Assembly (NCBI RefSeq): GCF_037414475.1
Contig: NZ_CP147913.1
Span: forward strand, 248,001-312,000
Direction of reading: 5' to 3'
DNA: 64,000 nt
From: Myxococcus stipitatus
GTDB lineage: Bacteria; Myxococcota; Myxococcia; Myxococcales; Myxococcaceae
Made by a program: the position numbers and the translations under genes. Below, one piece after another: positions 43,076-53,667 of this stretch (the stretch's first letter is position 1; each line of letters begins with the position of its first letter). The notes below the pieces were generated by a model that ran no database searches, had not been told where the DNA came from, and was given only the letters and a program-made list of their open reading frames with translations.

Positions 43076-44194
43076 GTGTGGTACGCGGGGAGCGTGGCTC
43101 ATGTCCTCATCGACCTGCGCATGGTGCGCGGCCGGCTGCACGGAATCGCTCGTTATGCGCTGGAGCTCGCGCGTCGCGTTCCCGCGCTCGCTCCGGACCT
43201 GCGCTTCTCCGCCTTGGTACCCCCGGAGGGGCTGCCCGCGGACCTGGGGGTGCTCGCTCCGGGCCTGCCAGTACACCGCGCGCTCGCGGGCTTTCTCTCC
43301 CCCATCGAGCAACCCGCGCTCGCGGCGGACCTGGCACGGCTCAAGCCCGACGTGTTCCATGCCACGTCGTTCGCCCTGCCCCTCTTCTGGAGCGGGCCGT
43401 TGGTGGCGACGTTGCACGACGCCAACCACCTGGTGCTGGCCCACGAGTACTCGCCGGCGCAGGCGCTGTACTACCGCGTCGTCGTGGGGCCTCGAGCGAA
43501 GCGGGCGTCCGCGCTGGTGACGGTGTCCGAATTCTCCCGGGAGGAGCTGGCGCGCCACCTCAAGTTGTCGCCCTACCGGCTGCAGGTGATTCCCAACGGC
43601 GTGGATACGCGCTTCCAGCCGCCCTCGGCGCAAGAGGTCCGCGAGTTCAAGGAACGCCACGAACTGCCCGCGCGCTATGTGGCGGCGGTGGGCAACGCCA
43701 AGCCCTTCAAGAACCTGGCGCTGCTGCGGCATTTCGCCGCGGACCTGCCCGTGCCCATCGTCCTGCTCGCTGGCAAGGGCGCGGTGGCGCATGAGCTGGG
43801 CCTGCATGAGAACGTGCTGGACCTCGAGGAGCTGCCAGAGGCGGAGATGCCCCTGTTCTACGGGGCCGCGGCGGCGCTGCTCGTGCCATCGAAGTACGAG
43901 GGCTTCGGGCTTCCCGCCCTCGAGGCGATGGCGGCGGGATGTCCGGTGCTCGCGTCCGACGCCGGCTCGCTTCCGGAGGTGGTGGGTGGCGCGGCGTTGA
44001 GGTTGTCGCCGGATGACCCGGTGGCCTGGCGAGAGGCGACCTTGCGCGTGCTGAGGGACGATGCCCTCCGTGCGCAGCTCACCGAACTCGGCCATGAGCG
44101 CGCCGCGCGCTTCACCTGGGATGAATGCGCACGCAGGACAGTGGCCGTGTACCGGCGCGTGCTCGAGACTCGGGCACTGGCTCCCCAGCAATAG
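43076..44194 (+). CDS. GT4-family glycosyltransferase
   Basis: A 372-residue GT-B glycosyltransferase. Visible features are VHVLIDLRMVRGRLHGIARYA-like start (LIDLRMVRGRLHGIARYALE), LVATLHDANHLVLAHEYS, LVTVSEFSREELARHL, VIPNGVDTRF, then the donor half with YVAAVGNAKPFKNLALLRHF and LLVPSKYEGFGLPALEAMAAG, the EX7E motif of retaining GT4 enzymes. GTG 43076 with GAGG seven bases upstream is used; a GTG at 43094 is possible. It is the only plus-strand gene in the polysaccharide block, divergent from the other GT4 gene, and converges on the O-antigen ligase gene with a 212-nt gap in which I see no gene. Confidence 0.93.
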   Translation: MWYAGSVAHVLIDLRMVRGRLHGIARYALELARRVPALAPDLRFSALVPPEGLPADLGVLAPGLPVHRALAGFLSPIEQPALAADLARLKPDVFHATSFALPLFWSGPLVATLHDANHLVLAHEYSPAQALYYRVVVGPRAKRASALVTVSEFSREELARHLKLSPYRLQVIPNGVDTRFQPPSAQEVREFKERHELPARYVAAVGNAKPFKNLALLRHFAADLPVPIVLLAGKGAVAHELGLHENVLDLEELPEAEMPLFYGAAAALLVPSKYEGFGLPALEAMAAGCPVLASDAGSLPEVVGGAALRLSPDDPVAWREATLRVLRDDALRAQLTELGHERAARFTWDECARRTVAVYRRVLETRALAPQQ

Positions 44195-44406
44195 GCCGTG
44201 CCCCGCGCACGGTCGCTGAGTACGTGCATGCACCACACGTGGCGCCGCTCGTACGCGACCTGGCCTCCTCCGCCAAAGCCCTCTTCGTGCGAGCGGCGAG
44301 GGTGCGCATGGGCGGCGGTCGCGGCCCTTTCACATGCGCTGGCACATCCCAACAAAGCCGCGCCTTCCGCACGAACGACGAGCACTCGCGCGGCACTGCG
44401 CGGTCC

Positions 44407-45756
44407 CTACACGGGCCCTGGGGACACGGGCACGGGCGCCTCGCTGACGAACCCATCCTCGCGCACAGACGTAGGGCGCTCGCGCAACCGCAGCACGTCG
44501 CTGCCTTCACACAGCCCCAGCCCCCACACCAGCGCGAATGAGAGATGCACGCTGGAATGGAACGGCAGGTAGTGCACGAGCGCGAGGATGTGGAAGCCCA
44601 CGAACGAGAGCAGCGCTCCGGTCGCGGCGAGCGAGCCCGCGCGATAGCGGCGGATGAGCGCCCAGGCCAGGAGGACATGCACCGTCACCATCAGGAGCAG
44701 GCCCACCAACCCCGTCTCCGCCCACACCGTCAGCCACAGGTTGTGCGAGTCGGTGGCAAGGAGGTCCGTGATTCCCGTCTCCCCCTGTCGCGAGAGGACC
44801 GCCGCCTTGTGATTGCCGAAGCCCACGCCCAGCAGCGGATGCTCGCGCACCAGGCCCCATCCCACCGTCATCGCCAGCTCGCGCTCGCCCCCGTAGATGT
44901 TGCCCGCCGCCTTCTCCAGGCGCGCGCGCCAGGCTGGCGACGCCAACACCAGGACGACAGCCACGGCGATGAGCGACAGCCCCACCTTGCGCGCCAGTCC
45001 ACTCACCAGGAGCAGCAGCGCCACCACGCTGACCAGCAGGGCCGCGCCCAGCGCCGCACGGGCGAAGGCGTTGTAGATGGACACGAGCATGCCCAACACC
45101 ACCGCCCCCGCGAGCAGGCGCCGCCGCGTCACCTCGGAGCTCCCCAGCACCGCGAGCGCGGGCCCCAGCGCCGCGATGGCGCCGTGCGCGAAGCGCAACC
45201 GGTGGAAGAAGATGCCTCCCGCCGCGTAGCGCGGAGACGCCTCCGTTCCAAAGTTCTCATGCAGTCGGCCAGGGTTCAGCTTGAGGAACGCGGGCGGAGC
45301 CCATGGCCAACGCACCCGGTTCTGGAACATGCCCAGGGCCGCGGCGAACAACCACCCCGCCACCACCGTCCCCGCCAACGCCAGCCACGGCACTCCCACT
45401 GAACCGATGGTGGCCACCGCCGCGCCCGCCACCGAATCCAACACCTGGCCGTAGCGCGAGCTGCGAGGCCACGCGCTCGCCGCGCCCGTGAGCAGCGCCA
45501 CCGCCGGCGACACCACCTGCCATGCGCACAGCGCCACGCTCGCCAGCACATAGGCGCGCACGTCCGAGGCCAGTCGAACCTGCCGCAGCACCGCCATCAC
45601 CAGCGCCAGGAACACCGCCGCGGCCGCCGCCACCTGCAGCACGACCTCCGCCAACACCAGCCCCACGGCCCACGCCAGCAGCACCACCGCCACCGCGCGC
45701 CGCAGCACGAGGGGCTCCATCCGGGACTGAGAGAGAAGTTCCATGGATGAACTCAC
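44407..45756 (-). CDS. O-antigen ligase/polymerase (WaaL/Wzy family) membrane protein
   Basis: A 449-residue polytopic protein with about 10-12 hydrophobic helices. The large periplasmic loop is at about residues 255-340 and contains MTVGWGLVREHPLLGVGFGNHKAAV followed by TDSHNLWLTVWAETG. The pattern of G-x-G-x-x-N and H-N in the loop is the Wzy_C/WaaL hallmark, with the His of SHN essential in ligases. It either polymerises O-units or joins glycan to lipid A-core. The start lies one base before the lptG stop, so it is co-translated with the LPS export genes, which favours a ligase in LPS maturation. The C-terminal tail is cytoplasmic and charged. Confidence 0.88.
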   Translation of the reverse strand: MSSSMELLSQSRMEPLVLRRAVAVVLLAWAVGLVLAEVVLQVAAAAAVFLALVMAVLRQVRLASDVRAYVLASVALCAWQVVSPAVALLTGAASAWPRSSRYGQVLDSVAGAAVATIGSVGVPWLALAGTVVAGWLFAAALGMFQNRVRWPWAPPAFLKLNPGRLHENFGTEASPRYAAGGIFFHRLRFAHGAIAALGPALAVLGSSEVTRRRLLAGAVVLGMLVSIYNAFARAALGAALLVSVVALLLLVSGLARKVGLSLIAVAVVLVLASPAWRARLEKAAGNIYGGERELAMTVGWGLVREHPLLGVGFGNHKAAVLSRQGETGITDLLATDSHNLWLTVWAETGLVGLLLMVTVHVLLAWALIRRYRAGSLAATGALLSFVGFHILALVHYLPFHSSVHLSFALVWGLGLCEGSDVLRLRERPTSVREDGFVSEAPVPVSPGPV

Positions 45757-45757
45757 G

Positions 45758-46873
45758 CTACCTCACCGCCACCCAACGACGAGGTACGTGAAGAAACCCC
45801 TCCCGGCGCAACCACAGCGCCGCGGCCGCCAGGACGAGCAGGACGGGCGGCGTCCAGGCCGCCACGAATGGAGACAGTCGCTCGGTGAGCACCAACGTGC
45901 GGCACACCATCATCAAGCCCCACATGGCCACCGCCACCAACAACCCCTCGACGATGGCCGCGGTGAGGTGCCCACGCCGATTCGTCCGCAGCGCCAACCC
46001 CACCCCCAGGAGCGCCGCAGGGAGCGCCGCGAACGGATAGGCGAAGCGGTTGTGCAACGCGAGTTCGAACTGCCGCGTCGCGAGCCCCACGTCCCGGCGC
46101 GCGACGATCTGCTCGCGCAACTCCTTCACGCGCATCTGCTCCGGACGGCCCGGACGGATTCGGAAGGCCGAGGCCGCGATGCCCAGCTCGTAGTCCTCGC
46201 TCTCCAGGCTCTTCACCGACGTGTGCCCCTCACCCGCGAAGGACCGCTCCACCACACCCGTCAACCGCCAGCGCGTCCCATCGAGCCATTCCATCCGCGC
46301 CGCGTCCAGCCGCCGCTCCAGCTTGAACTCCCGCGACAAGGTGAAGATGGAGACGTCCGAGAACCCCTCCTGCGCGCTCCCCGCGCGGAGGAAGAAGATG
46401 TGGTCTCCGCGCCGGAACCACTGCTTCGGCGTGTAGTAGAAGCGCCAGTCACCCCAGCGATTGAACCGCAGCGTGGTGATTTCATCCACGCGGCGCCCGG
46501 CGTGCGTCGCGACGACCTCGTCGAAGGCCACCAGCCCCGTGCACGCAAGCAACCCGAAAGCCAGCACGGGCGCATACAGCGCCGAGGGCCCGAAGGTCAG
46601 CGCCCTGATGGCCGTCACCTCTCCCTGCTTTCGCAGCGCGGACACCGTCGTGCCCGCCGCCAGGAGCAGCGCCGCTGGCCCCAACTGCTGCACCGCCATC
46701 AAGGCCTTGTAGCCGTAGAGCTTCGCCGCGTCCGCCACCCAGCCCGGCCCGGTGTACGTCTTCGCGCGGTCGACGAAGTCCACCACGACGAAGACGAGCA
46801 CCAACCCCCCCAGGATTCCCAGGGCGAAGCGCACATACGTGCGCAGCACATAGCCGAAGAGCGTGAGCCTCAC
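45758..46873 (-). CDS. lptG: LPS export permease LptG
   Basis: A 371-residue inner-membrane protein of the YjgP/YjgQ family. Three helices at the N-terminus (residues ~12-32, 58-78 and 95-120), a periplasmic beta-jellyroll from about residue 125 to 265 (FYYTPKQWFRRGDHIFFLRA, RWRLTGVVERSF), and three C-terminal helices give the LptF/G topology. The coupling motif ALRKQGEVTAIRALTFGPS is diagnostic. With LptF, LptB and LptC it extracts LPS from the inner membrane. It overlaps lptF by four bases (GTGA). Assigned as LptG because it is the second of the pair; the two are similar in sequence, so the name depends on order. LptB and LptC are not in the window. Confidence 0.9.
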   Translation of the reverse strand: MRLTLFGYVLRTYVRFALGILGGLVLVFVVVDFVDRAKTYTGPGWVADAAKLYGYKALMAVQQLGPAALLLAAGTTVSALRKQGEVTAIRALTFGPSALYAPVLAFGLLACTGLVAFDEVVATHAGRRVDEITTLRFNRWGDWRFYYTPKQWFRRGDHIFFLRAGSAQEGFSDVSIFTLSREFKLERRLDAARMEWLDGTRWRLTGVVERSFAGEGHTSVKSLESEDYELGIAASAFRIRPGRPEQMRVKELREQIVARRDVGLATRQFELALHNRFAYPFAALPAALLGVGLALRTNRRGHLTAAIVEGLLVAVAMWGLMMVCRTLVLTERLSPFVAAWTPPVLLVLAAAALWLRREGFLHVPRRWVAVR

Positions 46874-47979
46874 CGGACCGTCCCCGAACGACTCACCCGA
46901 TACAGGGCCACCGCGCCCACCGCCATGAACACGAGGTTCGCCAGCTGCCCCGCCACGGGCGCGGGCAACTTGCCTTGCTGCCCCAACTGCTCGAAGGCTC
47001 GGCTCAGCAGGTAGTACAAGACGTAGCCTCCAAGCGTCAGGAGATAACCCCAGGCCCTGCCCGCCTGTCGCCGACCAATAGCAAGTGGCGTGCCCAGAAG
47101 CGCGAACGCAATGGGCGCCAGCGCCCCACCCAAGCGGCTGTGCAGCGCCATCCGGAAGCCGCGCGCGTCGCCGCCCTTGGACTCCGCCTCGCTCGCCGCC
47201 TCGAGCAGCTCCGCCGGCGTCAGCTCCTCCTTGGCGGAGGTGAACCGGCCGCGCTTGCCCATGGACGCACCCACCCCGACGCTGATCTCCGCCTGGTCGA
47301 AGTGAATGACGCTGTAGTTCTCGGTGGCGCGGCCGGAGCGGTGCACCTCGCCGTCCTCCAGCGAGAAGCGCAGCACCTCGCCTCCGCTCGACGTCCCCAC
47401 CTGGCCGTGGTGCGCCAACACCAGCAAGGGAGAGCTCGCCTCGCGGTCATCGTGCAGCAGCACGTTGGTCCAGCGCCCATCCTCGGACACCTTCTCCGCG
47501 TAGAGCGTCAGGTCACTGAGGTCCTCGTAGAAGGTGCCGGACTTCACGTCGCCCACGACGTTCTTCCGGATGACCTCGCTCACCAGCTCCTTCACGCCCG
47601 TGAGGCCCCACGGCTGCGCGGTGGAGGTGATGAGCAGCATCAGCACGCTGAGCGCCACCGCGATACCCATGGGCGCGGCCAGCAGGCGCGTCGGCCCGAT
47701 GCCCAGCGCTTGCAGCGCCGTCAGCTCGCGGTCCTCTCCCAACCGTCCCAGCCCCAGGAGGATGGCCAGCAGGAACGCGATGGGCAGCGCCATCATCAGG
47801 AAGTGGGGCGTGAGGTAGGCCACCAATCTCCCCAGGTCCGTCAACGTCACCGACGAACCCAGCAGCACGTCCGTGCCCCGGAGGAACTGCATCACGAACA
47901 GCAGCAGGAACATGAAGGCCACCCAGACTCCGAGCGGCACCAACAGCTCCAGGAGGAGATAGCGGGAGATGCGCGTCAC
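46870..47979 (-). CDS. lptF: LPS export permease LptF
   Basis: A 369-residue YjgP/YjgQ-family protein. The N-terminus is MTRISRYLLLELLVPLGVWVAF, followed by helix 2-3 with LMMALPIAFLLAILLGLGRL and the coupling element GEDRELTALQALGIGPTRLL. The periplasmic jellyroll runs from about residue 130 to 260, and the last three helices include ALAPIAFALLGTPLAIG. It is one half of the LptFG transporter of lipopolysaccharide. The start overlaps the purD stop by four bases (ATGA type) and the stop overlaps lptG, so the three are translated in series. Confidence 0.9.
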   Translation of the reverse strand: MTRISRYLLLELLVPLGVWVAFMFLLLFVMQFLRGTDVLLGSSVTLTDLGRLVAYLTPHFLMMALPIAFLLAILLGLGRLGEDRELTALQALGIGPTRLLAAPMGIAVALSVLMLLITSTAQPWGLTGVKELVSEVIRKNVVGDVKSGTFYEDLSDLTLYAEKVSEDGRWTNVLLHDDREASSPLLVLAHHGQVGTSSGGEVLRFSLEDGEVHRSGRATENYSVIHFDQAEISVGVGASMGKRGRFTSAKEELTPAELLEAASEAESKGGDARGFRMALHSRLGGALAPIAFALLGTPLAIGRRQAGRAWGYLLTLGGYVLYYLLSRAFEQLGQQGKLPAPVAGQLANLVFMAVGAVALYRVSRSGTVR

Positions 47980-49241
47980 GGCGCCGCCTTCATCCCCTTC
48001 GCGCCAATGTCACGGCGGAAGTGCATGCCCTCGAAGCGCACGGCCGCCACCGCCGCGTACGCACGCTCCCGCGCCCGCGCGAGGTCCTCGCCCCGAGCGC
48101 AGACCGTCAGCACCCGCCCACCATTCGTGACCAGCACCCCGCCCCGCGCTTCCGCGCCCGCGATGAACACCGTGCCGTCCGGCGGCACCGAGTCCAGACC
48201 GTCGATGCGCTGCCCCTTCCGAGGCGCCTCCGGATATCCCTCCGCCGCCACCACCACGCCCACCGACGCACCGGGCGCCACCGCCAACGGCCGCGCCACC
48301 AACTGGCCACGCGCGCACGCATCCACGAGCGGCAGCAGGTCCTCGCCCAGCTGCATCATCAGCACCTGCGTCTCCGGGTCCCCGAAGCGCGCGTTGAACT
48401 CCAGCACCTTGGGCCCGTTGCGCGTGAGCATCAGCCCCGCGTACAGCACGCCCTTGAAGGGCAGCCCCCGGCGGCGCAACACCGCGAGCGTGGGCGCGAT
48501 GACGCTCTCCCCGACCTCGGCCAGCTGCGCGTCACTCAGGAAGGGCGCGGGGCTGTACGCGCCCATGCCTCCCGTGTTGGGGCCGGTGTCGCCATCCCCC
48601 ACGCGCTTGTGGTCCTGCGACAGGGGCAGCATGACGTAGCGCTCACCGTCGCAGAGCGCCATGGCGGAGACCTCCTCGCCCTCCAGCAGCTCCTCCAACA
48701 CCATGCGCTGTCCCGACGTGCCCATCGCCGCCACCGCGCGCACCGCCGCGCGCGCTGCGTCCACATCGTGCGCGACGATGACGCCCTTGCCCGCCGCCAG
48801 GCCATCCGCCTTCACGACGATGCGGCCCTGCGCCACCGCGTAGGCCTCCGCCTCGCCCGCGTCCGTGAAGGTGCGGAAGGCGGCCGTGGGGACATTCGCC
48901 TCGGCCATGATCTCCTTGGCGAACGCCTTGGAGCCCTCGATGAGCGCGGCCCCGGCCACGGGCCCGAAGCATGGGATTCCCGCCTGGGCCAGCGCGTCCG
49001 CGACCCCCGCCACCAGCGGTGCCTCGGGCCCCACCACCACCAGGTCCACCGACTCCCGCCGGGCCAGCGCCACCACCTCTTCCGGCGAATCCGCCTTCAC
49101 CGGCACATTCGTCGCCAGCTTCGCCGTCCCCGGGTTGCCCGGGGCACACCACAACCGCGTGAGCAGAGGGCTCTGGGAGAGCTTCCAAGCCAGCGCGTGC
49201 TCACGGCCTCCGGAACCCAGCAACAGGACCTTCACATCCAC
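47976..49241 (-). CDS. purD: phosphoribosylamine--glycine ligase
   Basis: A 421-residue ATP-grasp enzyme joining glycine to phosphoribosylamine in purine synthesis. Motifs are KVLLLGSGGREHALAWKL at the N-terminus, VVVGPEAPLVAGVADAL, VKADGLAAGKGVIVA (ATP binding), DHKRVGDGDTGPNTGGMGAYSP, and EFNARFGDPETQVLM with the Mg-binding Glu and Asn. Length is normal. It starts one base after the stop of the zinc-ribbon TPR gene and overlaps lptF by four, so it lies in an operon reading purH, TPR gene, purD, lptF, lptG, ligase. Confidence 0.97.
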   Translation of the reverse strand: MDVKVLLLGSGGREHALAWKLSQSPLLTRLWCAPGNPGTAKLATNVPVKADSPEEVVALARRESVDLVVVGPEAPLVAGVADALAQAGIPCFGPVAGAALIEGSKAFAKEIMAEANVPTAAFRTFTDAGEAEAYAVAQGRIVVKADGLAAGKGVIVAHDVDAARAAVRAVAAMGTSGQRMVLEELLEGEEVSAMALCDGERYVMLPLSQDHKRVGDGDTGPNTGGMGAYSPAPFLSDAQLAEVGESVIAPTLAVLRRRGLPFKGVLYAGLMLTRNGPKVLEFNARFGDPETQVLMMQLGEDLLPLVDACARGQLVARPLAVAPGASVGVVVAAEGYPEAPRKGQRIDGLDSVPPDGTVFIAGAEARGGVLVTNGGRVLTVCARGEDLARARERAYAAVAAVRFEGMHFRRDIGAKGMKAAP

Positions 49242-49242
49242 C

Positions 49243-52098
49243 TCACCGTTCCAACAGGTAGAGCATCCGCTTGGCGGGGAGATAAGCGGGGTCCAATCCC
49301 ACCACGCTCACCAACTGGGCCCGTGCGTCGTCACGCCGCTGTGGCACTTCCAGCTGCGCGAGCCGGGCCTTGGCCGACAACAACGTGGGCGAGAGCCCCA
49401 GCGCCTCGCGCAGGGAACGCTTGGCGGGCTCCACCTGCTTCGCCTCCGCCAACACCCATCCCTGAGCCAGGTGCGCCACGGGCAACTGCCGCCCCGCCGA
49501 CACCGCGCGCGCCGCCATCACCCGCGCCTCCGACGCGTTTCCTCGTCGCAAGGCGATGAGCGCCCGGTACGCCATCGCTCCCGCGTTGTTGCTGTCCGAC
49601 TCCAGCACCTCGCGGAAGTGACGGTCAGCCGCGTCCAGGTCCCCCTGGTGGAAGCGCAGCAATCCCTCGTACAGGTGCGGCCCCGGGTCGTCCGCGTTCT
49701 CGGCCAGCGCGAGGATGATGTCCTCCACGCCACGGACCGTGTCCGAGGGCCGCATCCAGAAGCGCGTCACCAACGCGCGGGGCTCCAGCCGCATCGGGTC
49801 CGCGCGCAGCGCCTGGTTCAGCACCCGGAACGCGTCCTCGCGCCGCTTCGCCCCCGCCGCGGCCACCCCCGCGAGCAGCTGCGCATCCAGGCGACGCTCA
49901 TCCCGCGAGCTTGCATCCGTGAAACGCTCCAGCGCCTGAGCGGGCTTCTTCTCCAGCAGCAGCACACGGCCCTCGAGCACCGACTCCAGCGCGCGGTCGC
50001 CCGTCCACCCCTTGATGCCATCGAGGTGCTTGCGCGCCTTCTCCGCATCCTTGCGCTCGAGCGCGACCAGGAAGACCTGGAGGTGGGCATCGGGGAGGTC
50101 CTGCGACAGTCCGAGCGCCTCCTCGGCGGCCTTCAACGCCGCATCGCTGTTGCCCAGCGCTCGCTCCGCGGCGGCCAGGTGCACCAGCACCTCCGCCACG
50201 TCGCGCTGGCCATAGCGCTCGCGGTTCTTGAGCAACACCCGCAGCTCGCGCACCGCGACGGCGGGACTGCCCTCCGACTGGTAGCGCAACACCGCCAGCG
50301 GCAGCAGCGCCCGCAGCTCACCCGGGTCGGCCTTCGCGCGCGCCTCGTACAGCTTGCGCGCCTCGGCCGGCTCCCCCACCTCCTGGTAGAGGCGCGAGGT
50401 GGCCGCGAGGGTGTCCCAGTCGCGGGGGTCGGCCGCGAGCCGCTTGAGCAACGTGTCCAGCGCGAGCCGGTACTCCCCCGCCGACTCGTGCGCGAGCGCG
50501 CGGTAGTACTGGATGCGCTTGAGTTCGGGCGCCAGCTTCTGCGCGGAGTCGAAGTGCTGGTGTGCCAGGGCGCCAGACGACGACAGGTACACGCGGCCCA
50601 ACACCAGGTGCGCATCCGCCTTCTGCGCGGGCGTGGCCTGGGCGTTCGCCAGCACCTCTTCCGCCAGCTCCTTCGCGCGCTTGAGCGGCTCGTCCTGGCG
50701 GAAGCGCGTCAGCAGCAGATTGGCGTGAGCCAGCAGCAGCCACGTCGTGCGCCCGGCGCGGGACTCGGCGGCCTCGACCAGGGAGCTCGCCTCCGCGAAC
50801 GTCGCGTCATCCAGCCCCGGGCCCCGCCCCAGCGCAACGGCCTGGATGTAGCCACCGATGGCCTCGTCGCTGCGAGGCTCCAGCAACAACGCCTGCTGGA
50901 AGGACTCCTCCGCCTCGGCGTACGCGAAGCGTTCATCCCGGGCGAGCTGCGCCTGCCCCTCCGCGAGATGCTCCTGCGCCGTGCCCTCCAGCACCAGGTA
51001 CTTCAGCTTCCAGCGCGGCAGCACCTGCTGAACGGCCTCGGGAATCGCGGCCACCGGAGGCGGCGCCTCGGTGTGGCGACGCTGCGCCTCCTGCTGCTGG
51101 AGGTAGTAGTAGCCGCCGACTCCACTTCCCGCGGCCAGCAACACCAATCCACCCACCAGCGCCCAGCGCCCTCCCGAGGAGCCTCGCGCCACCTGCTTCT
51201 CCGCGGAGCCCGAACGAACCCCGCTCTGGACACGCGACGTCGCCGCGGCGCGCTTGCCACTGCGCGGCTCCGTCGCCAGCTCGGGCGCCATCGCCGCGCG
51301 AGGGTTGCTTCGCGGCTCGGTTGCAAGAGGAGGCGCCGTCGCCGTGAACTCCAGCGAGCCCACCTCGCCCTCCGGAGCACTGAGTGGAGGCAGGAAATCC
51401 GCCGATGCCGAGGGCACCGCGATGGGGGCCGCCGCCTTGGCCGCCCCACCCGCGGCCTCGCGCTGCCGGCATCCATCACAGATGCCCAGCGCCTGGTCGA
51501 ACGGATCCAAGAGCGGCTTGCCGCAGGTGCGGCACCCCATCGTCGCCGACTTGGGCGCAGCCGCTGCCGCTGGAGCCGCCGCACGCGCCGGAGCGGGCGC
51601 TGCCGAGACCGGAGGCATCACCGAGACAGGCACCGCGCCAGGCCCAGGGGACATGCGCGCGACGGGCGCGGGGGGCGCCGTGGGCGCGGGGCCCAGGAAG
51701 TCGAGCAGCGGATCCCCTCCCGCCGAGGCGGGCAAGTCCCCCAGCGACGCGAAGGGGTCCACGTCGGGCGCCGGGCCCGCGGCCGGCGGTGGCGCGCCGA
51801 AGTCCGCGAACAGATCCGCCGCGGGTTTCGCGGCGCGCCCATGAGCCGCGGAGACCTCGGTGGGCGCCGATGGCGCCGCACCTCCCAGCTCAGCGAACAA
51901 GTCATCCGCCACGGGGGGCGCGGACGACGCGGGACGAGGCGCCGCGGCCGGCGCGTCCCCCGAGGGAACAGCCGAGGAGTCGCGCCGGACGAGTTGCAGA
52001 TTCCGGCAGCGAGGACATTGCGCGCGGACACCCTTCGCCGTGATCAGTCGATCATCGATGGCGTAGGCCGCCGCGCATTTCTGGCAGACGATGCGCAT
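49243..52098 (-). CDS. zinc-ribbon (MJ0042-type) TPR membrane protein
   Basis: A 951-residue protein. Residues 1-35 form a MJ0042-type zinc ribbon ([16 protein letters not shown], then QCPRCRN; C5, C8, C28, C31), frequent in myxobacteria. A long Ala/Pro-rich linker follows with a second zinc ribbon ([23 protein letters not shown]) around residue 190. One membrane helix lies near residues 305-330 ([19 protein letters not shown]). From ~370 to the end are TPR-type repeats such as [47 protein letters not shown] and [20 protein letters not shown]-like units, probably ten or more. It is sandwiched between purH (3-nt gap) and purD (1-nt gap). Function unknown; a membrane-tethered adaptor is plausible. 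Confidence 0.88.
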   Translation of the reverse strand: MRIVCQKCAAAYAIDDRLITAKGVRAQCPRCRNLQLVRRDSSAVPSGDAPAAAPRPASSAPPVADDLFAELGGAAPSAPTEVSAAHGRAAKPAADLFADFGAPPPAAGPAPDVDPFASLGDLPASAGGDPLLDFLGPAPTAPPAPVARMSPGPGAVPVSVMPPVSAAPAPARAAAPAAAAAPKSATMGCRTCGKPLLDPFDQALGICDGCRQREAAGGAAKAAAPIAVPSASADFLPPLSAPEGEVGSLEFTATAPPLATEPRSNPRAAMAPELATEPRSGKRAAATSRVQSGVRSGSAEKQVARGSSGGRWALVGGLVLLAAGSGVGGYYYLQQQEAQRRHTEAPPPVAAIPEAVQQVLPRWKLKYLVLEGTAQEHLAEGQAQLARDERFAYAEAEESFQQALLLEPRSDEAIGGYIQAVALGRGPGLDDATFAEASSLVEAAESRAGRTTWLLLAHANLLLTRFRQDEPLKRAKELAEEVLANAQATPAQKADAHLVLGRVYLSSSGALAHQHFDSAQKLAPELKRIQYYRALAHESAGEYRLALDTLLKRLAADPRDWDTLAATSRLYQEVGEPAEARKLYEARAKADPGELRALLPLAVLRYQSEGSPAVAVRELRVLLKNRERYGQRDVAEVLVHLAAAERALGNSDAALKAAEEALGLSQDLPDAHLQVFLVALERKDAEKARKHLDGIKGWTGDRALESVLEGRVLLLEKKPAQALERFTDASSRDERRLDAQLLAGVAAAGAKRREDAFRVLNQALRADPMRLEPRALVTRFWMRPSDTVRGVEDIILALAENADDPGPHLYEGLLRFHQGDLDAADRHFREVLESDSNNAGAMAYRALIALRRGNASEARVMAARAVSAGRQLPVAHLAQGWVLAEAKQVEPAKRSLREALGLSPTLLSAKARLAQLEVPQRRDDARAQLVSVVGLDPAYLPAKRMLYLLER

Positions 52099-52101
52099 GT
52101 G

Positions 52102-53646
52102 TCAGTGGCGGAAGTGTCGCACTCCCGTCAGCACCATGGCCATCCCATGTTCATCGGCGGCGGCGATGACCTCCGCATCCCGAACAGAGCCCCCGGGGTG
52201 GATGACGCAGGTCGCCCCGGCCCGGGCCGCCTCGTCCAGGCCGTCCCGGAAGGGGAAGAAGGCGTCCGAGGCCACCGCGCTCCCCTTGAGGGCCTCTCCG
52301 CCGCGCTGCATCGCGATTCGGACCGAGTCCACCCGGTTCGTCTGCCCGCCGCCCTGCGCCAGAAGCTGACTCCCCGAGGAGAAGACGATGGCGTTGCTCT
52401 TGACGTGCTTGCACACCTTCCAAGCAAACCGCAGGGCCCGCTCCTCGTCCGGAGTGGGGGACCTTTTTGACACCACCTTCCAGGAGAGCTCCGGCTCCAC
52501 CGCGTCGCGGTCCATGAGGAGCAGCCCCCCGGAGACGCTCCGCCCGTCCAGCTGCGCCCGGGGCCGGGCCGTCGCGGACGCCAGCGCGGGCCCCGCCTCC
52601 AGGAGCCGCAGGTTCTTCTTCGCCGCGAGCACCTGGAGCGCCGCCTGGGAGTACGACGGCGCGATGACCGCCTCCAGGAACGTCTCCGCCATGGCCTGGG
52701 CGGTGGGCTCGTCCACTTCCCGGTTGAGCGCCACGATGCCACCGAAGGCGGAGATCTCATCCACCGACCGCGCCGTGCGGTACGCCTTCACCAGCGTGTC
52801 ATCCACCGCCACGCCACACGGCGTGTTGTGCTTGATGATGACCGCGGTGGGCCGCTCGGGGAACTCCAGCACCAGCCCCAGCGCCGCATCCAGGTCCAGG
52901 ATGTTGTTGTACGAAAGCTCCTTGCCCTGCAGCACCTTCGCGAAGCCCACCGTCGGCTCCGAGGGCGCCGAGTGCTCGCGATAGAACGCCCCCCGCTGAT
53001 GCGGGTTCTCGCCGTAGCGCAGGTCCTGCGCCTTGCGGAACGACAGCGACAGCTCTCCGGGGAAGGGCTCCGCCGCCTGAGCGGACAGCCAGGCGGAGAT
53101 GGACGCGTCATAGGCCGCCGTGTGAGCGAACGCCTTGCGCATCAGCTTGCGGCGCGTGGCCTCGCTCACGGCCTTCTGCTGCTCCAGCTCCGCGAGTATC
53201 GCGGGGTAGTCGTCCGGGTCCACGACGACGGCCACGTGCCGGAAGTTCTTCGCGGAGGCGCGCACCATCGCGGGCCCGCCGATATCAATCTGCTCGATGA
53301 CCTCCGCCTCCGCCGCGCCCGACGCCACCGTCTGACGGAACGGATAGAGGTTCACCGCGACCAGGGAGATGGGCTCGATGCCGTGAGCCTTCATCTCCTC
53401 CCGGTCCGCCTCCAGCTCCAGGCGGCCCAGGATGCCGCCATGGATGCGCGGGTGGAGCGTCTTCACGCGGCCGCCGAGTATCTCGGGACTCTTCGTGTGC
53501 TCGGACACCTGCGTGGCGGGGATTCCGGCGCCTTTGAGCGCCTCCAATGTCCCTCCCGTCGACAGCAAGCGGAAGCCCAGGTGAACCAGCCCCTGGGCGA
53601 AGGGAACCAGACCTCGCTTATCGGAAACGCTGAGGAGAGCCAGCAC
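52102..53646 (-). CDS. purH: bifunctional AICAR formyltransferase/IMP cyclohydrolase
   Basis: A 514-residue enzyme for the last two steps of IMP synthesis. The N-terminal MGS-like IMP cyclohydrolase domain has [35 protein letters not shown] and [13 protein letters not shown]. The C-terminal AICAR transformylase domain has [41 protein letters not shown] (catalytic Lys-His) and [15 protein letters not shown] 53646 with GAGG seven bases upstream is chosen; the frame opens 13 codons earlier but would extend into the promoter. A good promoter lies just upstream and the gene begins a six-gene operon. Confidence 0.97.
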   Translation of the reverse strand: MLALLSVSDKRGLVPFAQGLVHLGFRLLSTGGTLEALKGAGIPATQVSEHTKSPEILGGRVKTLHPRIHGGILGRLELEADREEMKAHGIEPISLVAVNLYPFRQTVASGAAEAEVIEQIDIGGPAMVRASAKNFRHVAVVVDPDDYPAILAELEQQKAVSEATRRKLMRKAFAHTAAYDASISAWLSAQAAEPFPGELSLSFRKAQDLRYGENPHQRGAFYREHSAPSEPTVGFAKVLQGKELSYNNILDLDAALGLVLEFPERPTAVIIKHNTPCGVAVDDTLVKAYRTARSVDEISAFGGIVALNREVDEPTAQAMAETFLEAVIAPSYSQAALQVLAAKKNLRLLEAGPALASATARPRAQLDGRSVSGGLLLMDRDAVEPELSWKVVSKRSPTPDEERALRFAWKVCKHVKSNAIVFSSGSQLLAQGGGQTNRVDSVRIAMQRGGEALKGSAVASDAFFPFRDGLDEAARAGATCVIHPGGSVRDAEVIAAADEHGMAMVLTGVRHFRH

Positions 53647-53667
53647 GTGTGCGCCTCGGTGTGCGGG

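Noticed and set aside
48865-52470. 1,201-codon open frame antisense to purD, the TPR gene and purH
   Set aside because: It spans three well-supported opposite-strand genes and has Arg/His-rich non-protein-like composition.
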